A stretch of DNA of 64,000 nucleotides, from NCBI GenBank assembly GCA_032622095.1, contig CP136061.1, positions 54,449,762-54,513,761 on the forward strand. Direction: 5' to 3'. The notes below the pieces were generated by a model. That model made no database searches. It was not told the DNA's origin and was given only the letters and a program-made list of their open reading frames with translations. The translations under genes and the position numbers were made by a program. Source of the DNA: Siphonodentalium dalli. Lineage: Eukaryota > Mollusca > Scaphopoda > Gadilida > Siphonodentaliidae. Positions 1 through 10,823 of this stretch are shown here, piece by piece. How positions within the stretch are numbered: position 1 is the stretch's first letter; every line of letters begins with the position of its first letter.

Positions 1-149
1 GCACATAGAAAATTTGACATTGGACCAATCGGATTTCGCCATTTTTGCTTGAAAACCCCATGCTAAATATAGAAACACAGACCAGTGCCCAGCCGGTGAC
101 AGAGTCAGAAAGGAAGTATGACTGGTGCGCTCTGGTAGAGATTGTATTT

Positions 150-200
150 CTATACTAAATACTCATTGACGAGTAGTTATCCTTTAGGAAATGTTCAATG
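150..200. repeat. Repeat G fragment, unoccupied MITE A site
   Basis: This segment reads TACTCATTGACGAG, TA, then a short spacer and CTTTAGGAAATGTTCA. The same sequence flanks the A MITE at 26074-26226, so the TA at 174-175 matches the target dinucleotide occupied there. Seen directly by comparing the two sites. Confidence 0.6.
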
Positions 201-212
201 CACAATGACATC

Positions 213-449
213 TTTCATGACTGGCGCTTCCTGGAACTTTACAAAAACCCTTTGTAGTGTCTTATATATGTGGATCTCCCATAGGGAGCCTCGCATATAT
301 AAGAGAATGCATTGGCCTAACAATATTTACTTTGACCTTTTAAGCCAGTGCATTCTCTTATATATGTGAGGTTCATATGGGAGACTCACATATATAAGAG
401 AATGCACTGGCACAGGTTCTTTAATGCTGCACCAGCACAACTCCCATGA
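213..449. mobile_element. B2 TTAA-type MITE, decayed ends
   Basis: The left end reads CATGACTGGCGCTTCCTGG and the right end GCTGCACCAGCACAACTCCCATGAAAG, as in the other B2 copies, but the flanking TTAA is mutated. Inside are two hairpins, each an inverted repeat of the core CTTATATATGYGAG / AGAGAATGCATTGG. Small reading frames here come from the hairpin and are not genes. Confidence 0.7.
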
Positions 450-1895
450 AAGATTATTACCAATCCTGAACTTATATCAAAGCCCAAGATTTGCTTGATG
501 TCACCGGAAAATGGGTTCATACGTATATATATTAAGCTATTACTTGAGTCGTGAATTAGAATTGAAATAAACTTACTCTGGGACCAGCTAGGACTGCAAT
601 AATCATGGAAATTGGCACCTTTTTCACTTCTAGCTTTCTCTATGGGAAAAAAATTCTGATTAAAGTCATTAAAAGTTGTGATATTACTGAAATCTTGGAT
701 TATATTTAAAATCTTTGGACAATTAATTCTTGGAGTTACAGAAATACCATTTAAGCAGGTCTTGAAATTTTTTACAAAAGTTTGGGAAAAGCTGTGGATA
801 ATATATGAGTTCTGGGTGCATTTTGGAACTAAGTATTTGTCGTATGTCTGACTTTCATGTACTAGTCGCCTCGATAATACTGAACTCATTTATCACCTGA
901 CCCAGATCAATAAGATTTCCTTTATATTCGATCAGCGGTAATCGCTTGGGCAACCCCAGCCCAAATCACCCTGCTCAGATCAATAAGGCTTTCTTTATAT
1001 TCTATCAGTGTTTATCGGTTCGTCGACCCGCGTTGTTTATTAACAAAGATCAATCAGGTATCTGTCCTATCAGGGTGACGTAACTCACTATATTCATTGC
1101 TTTAATTGAACGAAGCTTGAGGCTTTGATCTGAACACCATGGTACCAGAGTATAATTTCCTCGCGATATTTATCTCAGAATGGTCTTCGGTGTTCTCTAA
1201 TTCCATTGTATGTGGTTTTGGAATCTTATTGAAAGCTTATGCTTGACAGTAACACCTGGGCTCATATTCACCTACTGGGTTTATATATAGTCCAGGTGGT
1301 TTATACCGAGACTATATAGACTCACGCGACACTATCTGTGGTTTTTTCGATCGGATAGATATCGCCATGGTATATGATCAGGTGGATTTGATGGCTATCA
1401 TAGATTGACCAGCGATCAAAAATGTGACCAGCAACAGGGAAAAAGGTAATAAACTATGATATGACATATTACATAATATTTGTACAGCTACGAGCATATT
1501 CTATACTATTTTTCAAACATTTGTGTCCAAACCCACAGTTGTTTGCGATCTAACATTCTCACCAAAGTTGTCAGTCGAAGATGTATGGACTAGTGCATTC
1601 TACGAACCTCCAACTGGCAACTTTGGTCATAATGATATAGAAAACTACTGAGTATTTTTGGAACAATTAAATAAGCTATCAACTTGTTTTTAAAATAAAC
1701 TTGCATATGTTCGTAACAGTCAAAATGCTTTGTTTTGTGTTGGTTCCTCATATTTTTTATGTTTTTGTGAGTTTGTGCTCGCCTCTGCCATTTTGAATGC
1801 GTGGTGCTCACCAACCTTGAAACCATATGATCGATCCCCACCGTGTATAAGTATCATACTCTTAAAGGGGGTTGAAACTTAAATCTATCTCATAT
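450..1895. other. No recognised gene; old duplicated segment inside
   Basis: No coding signal I recognise. About 960-1240 is a diverged direct copy of about 4420-4690; both contain AACAAAGATCAATCAG or a close variant followed by CTATCAGGGTGAC or CTATCAGGTGAC and an AATGGTCT motif further on. Confidence 0.5.
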
Positions 1896-1896
1896 A

Positions 1897-2202
1897 CAGT
1901 AATGCCCTAAATAATCGACTCATTAACCACAGCAAAATTATGGGCAATTTTTCAGGATTGATTTAGTCGTAAATATGGCTTGTTGCCATTCATCGGAAAG
2001 CTCTCACTGAGAGCTTTCCGATGAATGGCAACAAGCCATATTTACGACTAAATCCTGAAAAATTACCCATAATTCTGCTGTGGTTAAGGAGTCGACTGAG
2101 AGCTTTCCGATGAATGGCAACAAGCCATATTTACGACTAAATCCTGAAAAATTACCCATAATTCTGCTGTGGTTAAGGAGTCGATTATTTAGGGCATTAC
2201 TG
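1897..2202. mobile_element. Palindromic MITE A with an extra arm
   Basis: The ends are CAGTAATGCCCTAA and its inverse, flanked by TA at 1895-1896 and 2203-2204, the Tc1/mariner pattern. The body is a near-perfect palindrome centred near 2008. The right arm (GAGAGCTTTCCGATGAATGG to GTGGTTAAGGAGTCGA) occurs twice in tandem, so this copy is about one arm longer than a standard ~215-bp copy. Confidence 0.9.
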
Positions 2203-2203
2203 T

Positions 2204-2536
2204 AACCTTGCCTTGGCTCAATCTCCTTGCTCTGTGCTAATTCTAAGATCTCAATTATTTATTTTCTTAACTCATTCTGCAGATTCAGTCTAATTAAGTC
2301 TCTATGCCGCTATGTGCAAGAAACACACAGATTATAGTGATTATACACGATTTAGTCATGAGAGTGCGTCTGTGTCTATTGACTAATGGAAAATCTGATA
2401 GATTGGGTCAATCATGATGACAACGTCTGTCATAATCAACACTAGCGAAGGTACCTTGTGTATTCAGCCGCTACCAAATAAACTACTCATTTATAAAATA
2501 AACCCAGTTGGTCAATACTAGCATTTCGTTTGTGGA
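2204..2536. other. No recognised feature
   Basis: AT-rich spacer between an A MITE and a C element. I see no supported coding, RNA or repeat signal. Confidence 0.5.
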
Positions 2537-2831
2537 CAAGCCTTGAAATAGTGTGTCTGAAATTTGCACAATGAGGTCCCCAGAGGGTGAATTTAGTGAT
2601 GCTAGTCCGCTGTAGTCTCATCTTCTGGGAACTATCGATAGCCTCAAATTAACAATTTTTTAAGTTACTTTTTCCCTTCTAATCAGTTTCTATGTTCCGT
2701 AATGTTGCAGAAGATAAAATGCATAATTGGGTGAATTTGGTGATGCTAGCCCACCATGCTAGATAGCGTCACTAAATTCACCCTCTGGGGACCTCATCCT
2801 GCAAGTGAAAGACACACTATATCAAGGCTTG
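2537..2831. mobile_element. C-type (hAT-like) MITE, diverged
   Basis: The left end is CAAGCCTTGAAATAGTGTG and the right end ATCAAGGCTTG, with internal arms AGAGGGTGAATTTAGTGATG and the inverse. The 8-bp flanks (TTTGTGGA and CCTCCACA) do not match, so the target duplication has decayed or an end has been rearranged. The centre contains the longer-variant spacer (TAGTTACTTTTTCCCTTC) shared with other long C relatives. Confidence 0.75.
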
Positions 2832-2875
2832 CCTCCACAGTTATTCAAAGGCTAGCTCATTGGAGTGCTCACTTT

Positions 2876-3613
2876 CACGGGGTATATATATAACTGTTCC
2901 ATGAGAAAAGATCCTCTTGTGATTTTTGGTCCAGTTCACTATCGTTCCATGTCCATTTCACTTGCTAGTTTATTTTGAGCAAAATGACGACATTTTACTA
3001 CAATTCCAGTGGTTATTTCATAGAATTTCCATAAATAGATCACGTATGCAAATAGCATGACAATGAACTTATTTTGATACTTAAGATTATATTAGTTCTA
3101 TACATATACTGGTTTCAAAACTAAGAAACGTTTACTATTAAATCACTTCATGACTTGGTCCAAAACAGAGTTCTTTACACCATTCACCAAACTACCGTAT
3201 CGCAATAACCATTAGCGATTAATTTCAAACAAAAGTGAGTCTATTGTGAAGTTTTAGTTCCAATTATACACACTTATTTTATCAAAAATCTGTTGCATAG
3301 CTGTTCGGGTCATGAACCAATCTTATCAATGGTGAACTGGGGCCCATTACTAGTGAACTGGAACATTTTTGATAATGGATAAATTCTACTACTAGTATTC
3401 CACATTTACTTAAAAATTTCCAACTAGAATATTTTGATATTTGACGTAATTGAAAGGTATATTCAACAAATGAACTGCATATATTTCTCTGTTGCGGAAA
3501 ACTTGCGTTATTTACAATGGGAAAATCCCTAGTGACCTTGATCAGATCGGATAAGAACTTGACCGAAAATCAAAAGAGGATCTTTTCTCATGGAACAGTT
3601 GCTACTCCCCGTG
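2876..3613. mobile_element. E element, TIR transposon of about 740 bp
   Basis: The terminal inverted repeats read CACGGGGTA...AACTGTTCCATGAGAAAAG on the left and the inverse on the right ending TACTCCCCGTG. They extend through GATCCTCTTGTGATTTT and GGTCCAGTTC. A second, shorter copy at about 55200-55730 confirms the unit. No transposase is visible, so it is non-autonomous. Confidence 0.7.
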
Positions 3614-4095
3614 ACCAAAACACAGGTCAAGTTCGAATATGGGTTTGCTCCACCCATTTTTGCGAGAGTTATGGCCCTTTTTTTATTTAGAATCTTGTAA
3701 TTCTCTGGTTTCCGGATGATAACTTCAGTTTGTGTGATCATATCTGAATCAAATTTAGTATGGTAGTTTATCAGCCCAAAATACAGGTCAGGTTCGAATA
3801 TGGGTTTGCTCTGGCCATTTTTGTGAGAATTATGGCCCTTTTACGACTTAGAATCCTGTCAATTTCTGGTTTCCGGATGATAACTTTAGTTTGTGTGATC
3901 ATATCTGAATTAAATTTGGTATATCAGTTTATCAGCTTGAAATACAGATCAAGTTCGAATATGGGTATGATCCACCCATTTTTGTCTGGTTGCTTCGGAT
4001 TTAGGGTCCTTGTTATTTTTTTCAGAAAAGCTGATGCCCCCAATGAAGCCACTTTTTCGGGGGACACTGTGGCTGGACGGCCTTTTATTTAAGTT
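3614..4095. repeat. Pearl/Helentron-like D repeat, ~161-bp units
   Basis: Three or so tandem units share TTCCGGATGATAACTT and CAGGTTCGAATATGGG; the TCCGGATGAT motif recurs at 3711 and 3872, a period of about 161 bp. The segment ends with GGGGGACACTGTGGCTGGACGG. Bivalve pearl elements (non-autonomous Helentron relatives) have ~160-bp tandem cores, and the match to them is an inference from architecture. The open frame at 3760-4092 follows the repeat and is not taken as a gene. Confidence 0.55.
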
Positions 4096-4701
4096 TTAGA
4101 TAAGTAATAGCATTACTATTTATAATCTTAGAAATTTAGAAGAACATTTTAACTTGGAATCTACTAATCTGCAATAATACTCAGTTGAAATACTTATGTA
4201 GGTAAAAGTTTATTCTAGTGTTTCCATGCTTGAATTAAATTTCCAACTTGATTTCAGTTTGGTGACTGGTTGGTTTAAACATATTTATTTGCTCATACAT
4301 ACATGTGTTTAAACATAGTACATAAGGCAAAGGGGATTGGAGGACAAAAGTGCTAAACACTTAAGAGTTCCCCTCCTCTCCCCAAGACTGGTTGACACAA
4401 TATGGTTCTCGTTATATTCAATCAGTGGTACTGATTGATTATAAAGAGAACAATATTTTGTCAACCAGTGATTCAGTGCATAGTTATTGGTTTGATCAAC
4501 CCACATTGTTCATTAGCAAAGATCAATCAGTCTGCTATGCTATCAGGTGACATAACTGTATTTGTACCAAGGCTTTGGTGCATGTCAACACCAAGATAAT
4601 GGAGCATATTATCCTCACAATTTTCTTTCACAATGGTCTGTTGGGCTTTAGCATTCTTAATCCATTGTGTGTGCTGTGAGTATTTTATTAAACCCAATGT
4701 A
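4096..4701. other. No recognised gene; second copy of an old duplication
   Basis: About 4420-4690 is the diverged partner of 960-1240. The rest shows nothing I can support. Confidence 0.5.
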
Positions 4702-5141
4702 CAGTAATGCTCTAAGTAATCAACTTCTTAACCACAGCAGAATTATGGGTAACTTTTCAGGATTTAGTCGGAAATATGGCTTGTTGCCATTCATCGGAAA
4801 GCTCTCGGGGATGCCAATGCCGCAGACTTTGAGGTGGAGATGGACATATGTTACCATAAACGACACCTCAGCACCATCACAGCCTGGTGTCCTCCATCTT
4901 CACCAGCAGCAACAACACCTTATATCTTGTTTCTACCGGTCTATAATTGACTCCTTAACCACAGCAGAATTATGGGTAACTTTTCAGGATTTAGTTGGAA
5001 ATATGGCTTGTTGCCATTCATCGGAAAGCTGTCGGGGAGAGTTTTCCGATGAATGGCAACAAGCTATATTTCCGACTAAATCCTGAAAAGTTACCCATAA
5101 TTCTGCTGTGGTTAAGATGTCGATTACTTAGAGCATTACTG
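4702..5141. mobile_element. MITE A with internal insert
   Basis: TA-flanked copy (4700-4701 and 5142-5143) with ends CAGTAATGCTC and GAGCATTACTG. The first arm ends at about 4808, then comes a foreign segment to about 4945, then a full second set of arms. The foreign segment resembles 26950-27045 (CAGCCTGGTGTCCTCCATCT is shared). Confidence 0.8.
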
Positions 5142-5307
5142 TACATTCATGTGACATGAGATCTGTTTTAGCAGAAAGGGTTACAGGCGTATACAGTCAT
5201 GATATGATAGAATGTTGACTTTCCGAATTACATCACGATGTTCCGATAGCACATAATTCTCTTGTAACTCCCACACGAGCATTTATCAATTTTCTCATAA
5301 AATAGGC

Positions 5308-5764
5308 AGGCCTGAGAAAAAGGTGCCTGTCATTTGCAGAATGAGGCCCCCAGAGGGTGAATTTAGTGATGCTATTCTGCACAGCGGGCTAGCATCAACA
5401 AATTCACTCTCTTGGGACCTCATCTGCTATGGGAGACATAGACTCAGATTGAAGTTCCCAAGTGGTAAATATTGTTACGTACACACATTGGGAACCTCAA
5501 TTATGCAATGTGTTGTCTGCCAATTGGGGTATTAGAGAAACTAAACTAAAAAAGAAATAGAATCTTTCTGAAGAAATTTCTATAGAATGATAATAAAGAA
5601 ACTTTCCAGAGAAGCCAGATGAGGCCTATTAAAGCAGAATGAGGTCCCCAGTGGGTGCATATAGTGATGCTAGTTTGCTATGCAGGATAGCGTGATTAGC
5701 GTCACTAAATTCCCCCTCTGGGGACCTCATTCTGTAAATGACAGGCACCTTATTTGCAGGCCTG
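5308..5764. mobile_element. Long C-type element
   Basis: The ends are AGGCCTGAGAAAAAGGTGCC and its inverse, with C-family arms CAGAATGAGG and GAGGGTGAATTTAGTGATGC. The centre holds the long-variant module (ACACATTGGGAACC, TCTATAGAATGATAATAAAG). Small reading frames within it follow the repeat. Confidence 0.65.
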
Positions 5765-5880
5765 AAATTAGGTGATGTTGGTAATAAAGAGTGTTGTGAT
5801 GCGTACATTGGAATACAAAGAATAACAATAACGCATTTAGATGGCTGCGAGCCTGCTATTCCTCCGTTATGTTGCATCCA

Positions 5881-6280
5881 TTAACCCTTTACCCAACAAA
5901 CCGGCCAAAACCGGCCAAATAAAGCTTCAACAGCCTAAATTATCTTGGGTCTGTCTCAATAAAACCATACAAATATGGATATCATTGGAACCGGCTCATT
6001 GACCACATTGTGATGGTTACAGTTATGCCCTGTGCCAATGCATTCTCTTATATATGCGAGTCGACCATAGGTCGCCTCGCATATATAAGAGAATGCATTG
6101 GCCTAAAAAAAATCTTTTTTTAACACTTTTTACCATTTTTTCTTACATTCTTTAACAATTTTATAATTTTTAATGTGTTAAGCCAATGCATTCTCTTATA
6201 TATGCGAGGCGACCTATGGTCGACTCGCATATATAAGAGAATGCATTGGCACAGGGCCCTTCTGTTGGGTAAAGGGTTAA
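5881..6280 (-). mobile_element. B1 TTAA element
   Basis: TTAA occurs at 5881-5884 and 6277-6280. The ends read TTAACCCTTTACCCAAC and the inverse, consistent with piggyBac-type termini. Inside are the module GGCCGGTTTTGGCCGG and two hairpin cores separated by ~100 bp; the two hairpin loops (CGACCATAGGTCG and CGACCTATGGTCG) are reverse complements of each other. Opposite orientation to the copies at 32.1, 34.7, 38.1 and 46.1 kb. No coding capacity. Confidence 0.9.
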
Positions 6281-7395
6281 CACACACATCGGTGAGATTC
6301 TATTTTCATTGCATCATAATGCATACCTTATATAGTAATTAAGTGCGTGCTTGTTTTCACTCGATAAAAGATGGCTGCAGACTGCGAAACGAAGGAATTT
6401 TTACTTATTTTTATGTCTTAAAGTTTTAGTTGCTGGTATTAGACAGACTTCACATTATTGTAGAATTCATTTGTAACAGATTGCATTTATTCCAATATCT
6501 AACATATTAGATGCAATCGGAAACTCTGCGTTATAATGCTACATACAGCATGCACCCGTGTGAACAGTTTAATGCATACAATAGATCATGTCATCGCAAT
6601 GGACTAACACAACTGCATGCATGACCAGGGCAATGGACCAACGTAACGCAGTCGTCTGAATGCTAATTTATACTATCTTGTTTTACAAGCCTTGAAATAA
6701 TGTGTCTGTCATTTGCAGAATTAGGTCCCCAGAATGAGAATTTTGTGCTTATATAGGCCTCATCTTCTGGGAAGTATCTACAGTCTCAAATTAACATTGT
6801 TTTTAGTTACTTCTTCCCTTCTGCTCAGTTTCTACATCCCCTTATTTGCAGAAGATACAATGCATGATTGAGGTGACTAATGGGTGAACATCACCAACTT
6901 CAGCTGGAGAACTTCAATCTGATCCTTGTTCTACCATAGAAGTTGAGCACTAAGCAGGATGTGGTCCCCAGAGGGTGACACTGGGTCACTAATTCTTCAA
7001 ATGTCAGATACACTAAATTCAGGCCTGATCAAGGATTTAACTATTGAATTTAAATTTTATACTTTTTAGTGAGAATATGAGATAGGGCTAAAGACCCCTT
7101 CACCTACTTACGATACATCCTGCTTGTCTGTGTCTCAAATAATCATTGTAACTCCCGATCTCATTCTATTGATGACTGTCTCTGATGAATAATTCATGGT
7201 AATTACACACAATCTCAGACAATCCTAGTCCTTTGATTTCCATTATCTGGCTCTGTGTTCTGATGGGCGCGTTATGTATTACACGGTTAATTGTTATTCC
7301 ACATCTTGCTGAAAAAGCCAGAACACCTAGATAAAACCATATTTATAGTGTTTTACAATGTCTCAACTGAAAAAAGTAATTTAACCCTTTTCAGG
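6281..7395. other. Non-coding; contains a degraded C element
   Basis: About 6686-7030 is a long C-type relic beginning CAAGCCTTGAAATAATGTG and ending AGGCCTG. The remainder has no feature I can support. Confidence 0.5.
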
Positions 7396-7642
7396 TTAAC
7401 CCTTCCATGACCGGAGCTCCCTGAAATATTGCGAAAAAACACTGCCAATGCAGTCTCTTATATATGCGATGCTTCCTAAGGGAAACTCGCATATATAAGA
7501 GAATGCATTGGCCTTAATTGTAAGCCAGTGCATTCTCTTATATATGTGAGGCTCTCTATGGGAGACTGGCATATATAAGAGAATGCATTGGCACAGGATC
7601 GTTAATGCTGCACCTGCACAACTCCCGTCATGAAAAGTTTAA
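7396..7642. mobile_element. B2 TTAA element
   Basis: Flanked by TTAA (7396-7399 and 7639-7642). The left end reads TTAACCCTTCCATGACC and the right end GTCATGAAAAGTTTAA. Two hairpin cores lie inside, followed by GCTGCACCTGCACAACTCCC. Confidence 0.85.
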
Positions 7643-7729
7643 CCCATGGACACCTGAAATGATTCTCTTATTCACTTCTAAAATGTACAAATTTGGCCAC
7701 TTCTTATCTTGTAGGGTTGTTTATAGATA

Positions 7730-7988
7730 TTAACCCATTCATGACTGGTGCAGCATTAAAGATCATATATGCCAGTGCGCATGCATTATCTTATATATGT
7801 GAGTCTCCCATATGGAGCCTTGCATATATAAGAGAATGCACTGGCTTACAAGGTCAAGTAAATGTTGTTAGGCCAATGCATTCTCTTATTTATGCAAGGC
7901 TTCCAATGGGAGACTCGCATATATAAGAGAATGCATTGGCACAGGGTTTTCGCAAAATTTCTGGAAGCTCCAGTCATGGAAGGGTTAA
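7730..7988. mobile_element. B2 TTAA element
   Basis: Flanked by TTAA (7730-7733 and 7985-7988) with ends TTAACCCATTCATGACTGG and CCAGTCATGGAAGGGTTAA. It has two hairpin cores and the GCAGCATTAAAGATC module in the opposite orientation to the copy at 7396. Confidence 0.85.
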
Positions 7989-8037
7989 TACATGCAGATG
8001 CCAGTCATAGTAACACCCTATTGATTCCCATTCATTA

Positions 8038-8155
8038 TACCCTCATATTTTTGAAGAAATATGGGGGGGGGAGTTATTCTGGATTGACTCTGTCTGCCTC
8101 TCTGTATGTTGGTCCGTCAGTCTGTCTGGGCATTTATTACATATGCATTTAATCA
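8038..8155. repeat. D-type (pearl-like) fragment
   Basis: ACCCTCATATTTTTGAAGAAATATG, a G-run and a degenerate TCTGTCTG tract resemble the left end of the D element at 58135. Only the left part is present. Confidence 0.4.
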
Positions 8156-8490
8156 TTTCCCCCGATTCCACAGCTTTTCTGGCCGTTACATAATTGTGCA
8201 GGATTGCTCTAGTGAAATACGGATCACGGACTATTTCATTCATGACGTTGACTTGTTCCCTACTTTTACAACTCCGAATGCAAAGAGCCAATCAGATCGC
8301 TAGGTTATTTTTATCAATGAACAGGAAAAACCCAGTTATTTTTAATACTGAACCAATCGAATGAGACCGCGGCTTATTTGAACGACTAAAATCAAATCAT
8401 TAAAGCTAATTTTAAAACTTTAAAAAAATTAAAAGATGCCCAATAAGTCCCACGAATATAACAACATAGCCTTGGAGACTATTTATTTTA

Positions 8491-8504
8491 AATATATATA
8501 AAAA
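8491..8504 (+). promoter_or_regulatory. Possible TATA box
   Basis: AATATATATAAAAA lies about 140 bp upstream of the ATG at 8643. It could serve the recombinase gene, but AT-rich runs are common here, so this is weak. A splice-acceptor-like TTATTTCAG at 8604-8612 offers the alternative that 8613 begins a downstream exon. Confidence 0.2.
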
Positions 8505-8642
8505 AACGATAAAACTGATGCACATCGACGTCATGTTTTAGAAGTCGTCTGCAAGCTACTTCTTGGTTTCGATGTAAATAATAAAATCTCCGTCATAACA
8601 ACAATTATTTCAGTGAACGAAGAACACCGAAAATTTATTAAA

Positions 8643-10412
8643 ATGTCTGTTGATAATGAATGGGGTGAATTCGGGGTAATGTCAACACCTCCTGATCTAT
8701 GGGAAGCAGCAAATTATGATGATGATGATGATGTATTTGATGACAGTTTTGACATTAGTGCAATTGAAGAGTCAATGACAATGGTTGAGAATGAGACTCA
8801 GACTGTCACTGTGTCTGATCAAAGTCCTGTCACTGCAAATATTCGTGACTTGAGAACATATATTAACAATAAGAGGTCTAGTAGATCTCATTCATCTCAA
8901 GATTGTTCTGCTTCTGAAAGTTCTGATGCTAGTCCGAGTTGTCCTACTAATTATAATTCCATGACACCCATCAATGTTTCAAATCATCAAACTCAGCAAT
9001 TGAATGACACAGCTCTAGAGTCTAGAGTAGAGCTAGATCGGTATATCAAAAGTAACATGAATCCCAACACCATAAAAAAGACTGAGTCTTCAATTAACCG
9101 ATTTCAGTTGTGGCTGAATAAACAGAATGAGTTTCGCAAGATTGAAATGATTCCACCAGAGGAACTGGATGTGCAAATCGGATCATTTTTGGTCAGCTTA
9201 AGAAAGCCAGATTCAACCGAGTATGAACCGGATACAATAACGAGCTACCACCGAGGAATAGAGCGATATTTACGTGAAGTACATTACGGTGAAAATATAG
9301 TGACATCAGACAAATTCATGACAAGTAGGAAAGTGCTACAGTCAAAACGGAAAGAATTAAAAGGGAAAGGAAAGGGGAATAAGCCGCAAAAGACAGATGT
9401 CCTCACAGAAAGTGACGAAGAAAAGTTGTGGGAGACCGGTCAAGTTGGACAACACAATCCAGATGCATTAATGCGTTTAGTCTGGTTCAATAATACCAAA
9501 CTGCTCGGGTTTCGTGGTTCGCACGAAAACCAACAATTAAAGTGGGGAGACCTTGAATTAAAGAAGACCAGTGACGGCAGAGAATACCTGGAATTTAACG
9601 AAAGACTCACGAAGACTCGTGATGGTAGTGCTGGTGGCCACATACGACCATTTAACCCCAAAATCTTCTCAAATGTATCTGATCCATCGCGATGTCCTAT
9701 TGAAGCTTATAAACTTTATTCGAAAAACAGACCATCTTCAACAATGACTAAAGAATCGCCATTTTATATTGCCACAAATCAAAATTATAAACTGTCAGAA
9801 AAATCTCTGTGGTACAAAAATCAGCCAATTGGAGTGAATAAAATCAATACTATTCTCAAAGACATGGCGAAGAAAGCTGGAATCGAAGGAAAGATTACCA
9901 ATCACTCTCTACGAAAATCAATGTGTACAAGATTGTTACATGCAGGCGTTAATCCGCAGATGATTACACAACTATAATCCGGTCATAAAAATATTAACAG
10001 CCTAAACAACTATGCGGTTGCATCTATTGACCAACAAGAGGAAATGTGCAACATATTACAGCCCTCCTCAAAGAAACGCCAACTATGTTTGCCGAGGGCA
10101 TGTGACAATATTGCGACCTCAAGAATGAGAGCAATTGAAAGCACAAAAACTGTAGAAAGTGAATGTATCAGTAATCAATTACATGTAAATCGCAGTTGCA
10201 GTCAGAGCGTGACAAACAGATTAGACAATCATGCACCGACAAATCAAAATGCCCAAGAGAAAGCTCTACAAGGAATGTTTTCAAATGCTACTATAACTGG
10301 CGGGACCTTCAAAATTAATATTCACATGGTTTCAAGTTCACAGCAGGAAAATATGGAACCAGCCAGAAAATATAGACGCATTGCTAATATCAACGATACT
10401 GATTCAGAATGA
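8643..10412 (+). pseudogene. Crypton/KIAA1958-like tyrosine recombinase, one in-frame stop
   Basis: Residues are numbered from the ATG at 8643; the open frame reaches back to 8613 but lacks another ATG. An acidic, Ser/Thr-rich N-terminus (1-125) is followed by a SAM-like core-binding domain (about 131-210, LDRYIKSNMN to IERYL) and a catalytic domain. The first catalytic Arg is R291 in LLGFRGSHENQQLKWGDL, and the HxxR box is HSLR (H421, R424). A TAA at 9975-9977 then interrupts the frame directly before SGHKNINSLNNY, which holds the second His and the catalytic Tyr (TAT at 10011-10013). The same frame continues to a TGA at 10410-10412, ending with a tail that includes TITGGTFKINIHM, as I would expect for this family. 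The TAA looks like an extra codon between QL and SGHKN. Crypton-derived recombinases of the KIAA1958/ZMYM-like group are multicopy in marine invertebrates. Alternatives are a sequencing error or a recent pseudogene; decay is otherwise minimal. Confidence 0.8.
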
Positions 10413-10817
10413 CATACCAAATTTCTTGGGACTATAACTAGTTGACTTCAATATAATATTTTTCCTGAATTAACCCTTTCAGTGCCATGGCCGAACACAT
10501 TTTCCGCATTGCGAATGCACTTTCTGGTGGTTTTACTGTCATTATCCTGTACATGTATTAATTTGTGTATCGGTGTCCGAAATATCTGCGAAACATTTGT
10601 TGCGAAGAGCCATTTTGGAAATCGTTTGGCAGGAAGTGTGACGTAATATTTTGACAATTCACATGCGATCGACTACCTTCGGGTAATACAAAAATATTCT
10701 TAATTTATTTATATCATTATAAAACACTATCGAGATTTCTCATAGGGTGTCATTGTACAAGTTTCGCAGACTACTCTTTCACTTCTAACAGTATAATACT
10801 ATTCGGTATAAATTAAG
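10413..10817. other. 3' flank of the recombinase gene
   Basis: A TTAACCCTTTCAGTGCC end resembling B-type termini sits at about 10472, but I find no partner end. Nothing else is supported. Confidence 0.4.
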
Positions 10818-10823
10818 TATAAT

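Noticed and set aside
386-889. 167-codon minus-strand frame
   Set aside because: Starts outside and ends in the B2 hairpin; no recognisable similarity, and its C-terminal residues are the hairpin translation seen in many places.
3760-4092. 110-codon frame resembling a membrane protein
   Set aside because: Hydrophobic only because of the D repeat composition; it is a tandem translation of the ~161-bp unit.
5881-6280. CRISPR-like array from evenly spaced palindromes
   Set aside because: The repeats are transposon hairpins in TTAA elements, with no constant spacer length and no cas genes; the genome is eukaryotic.
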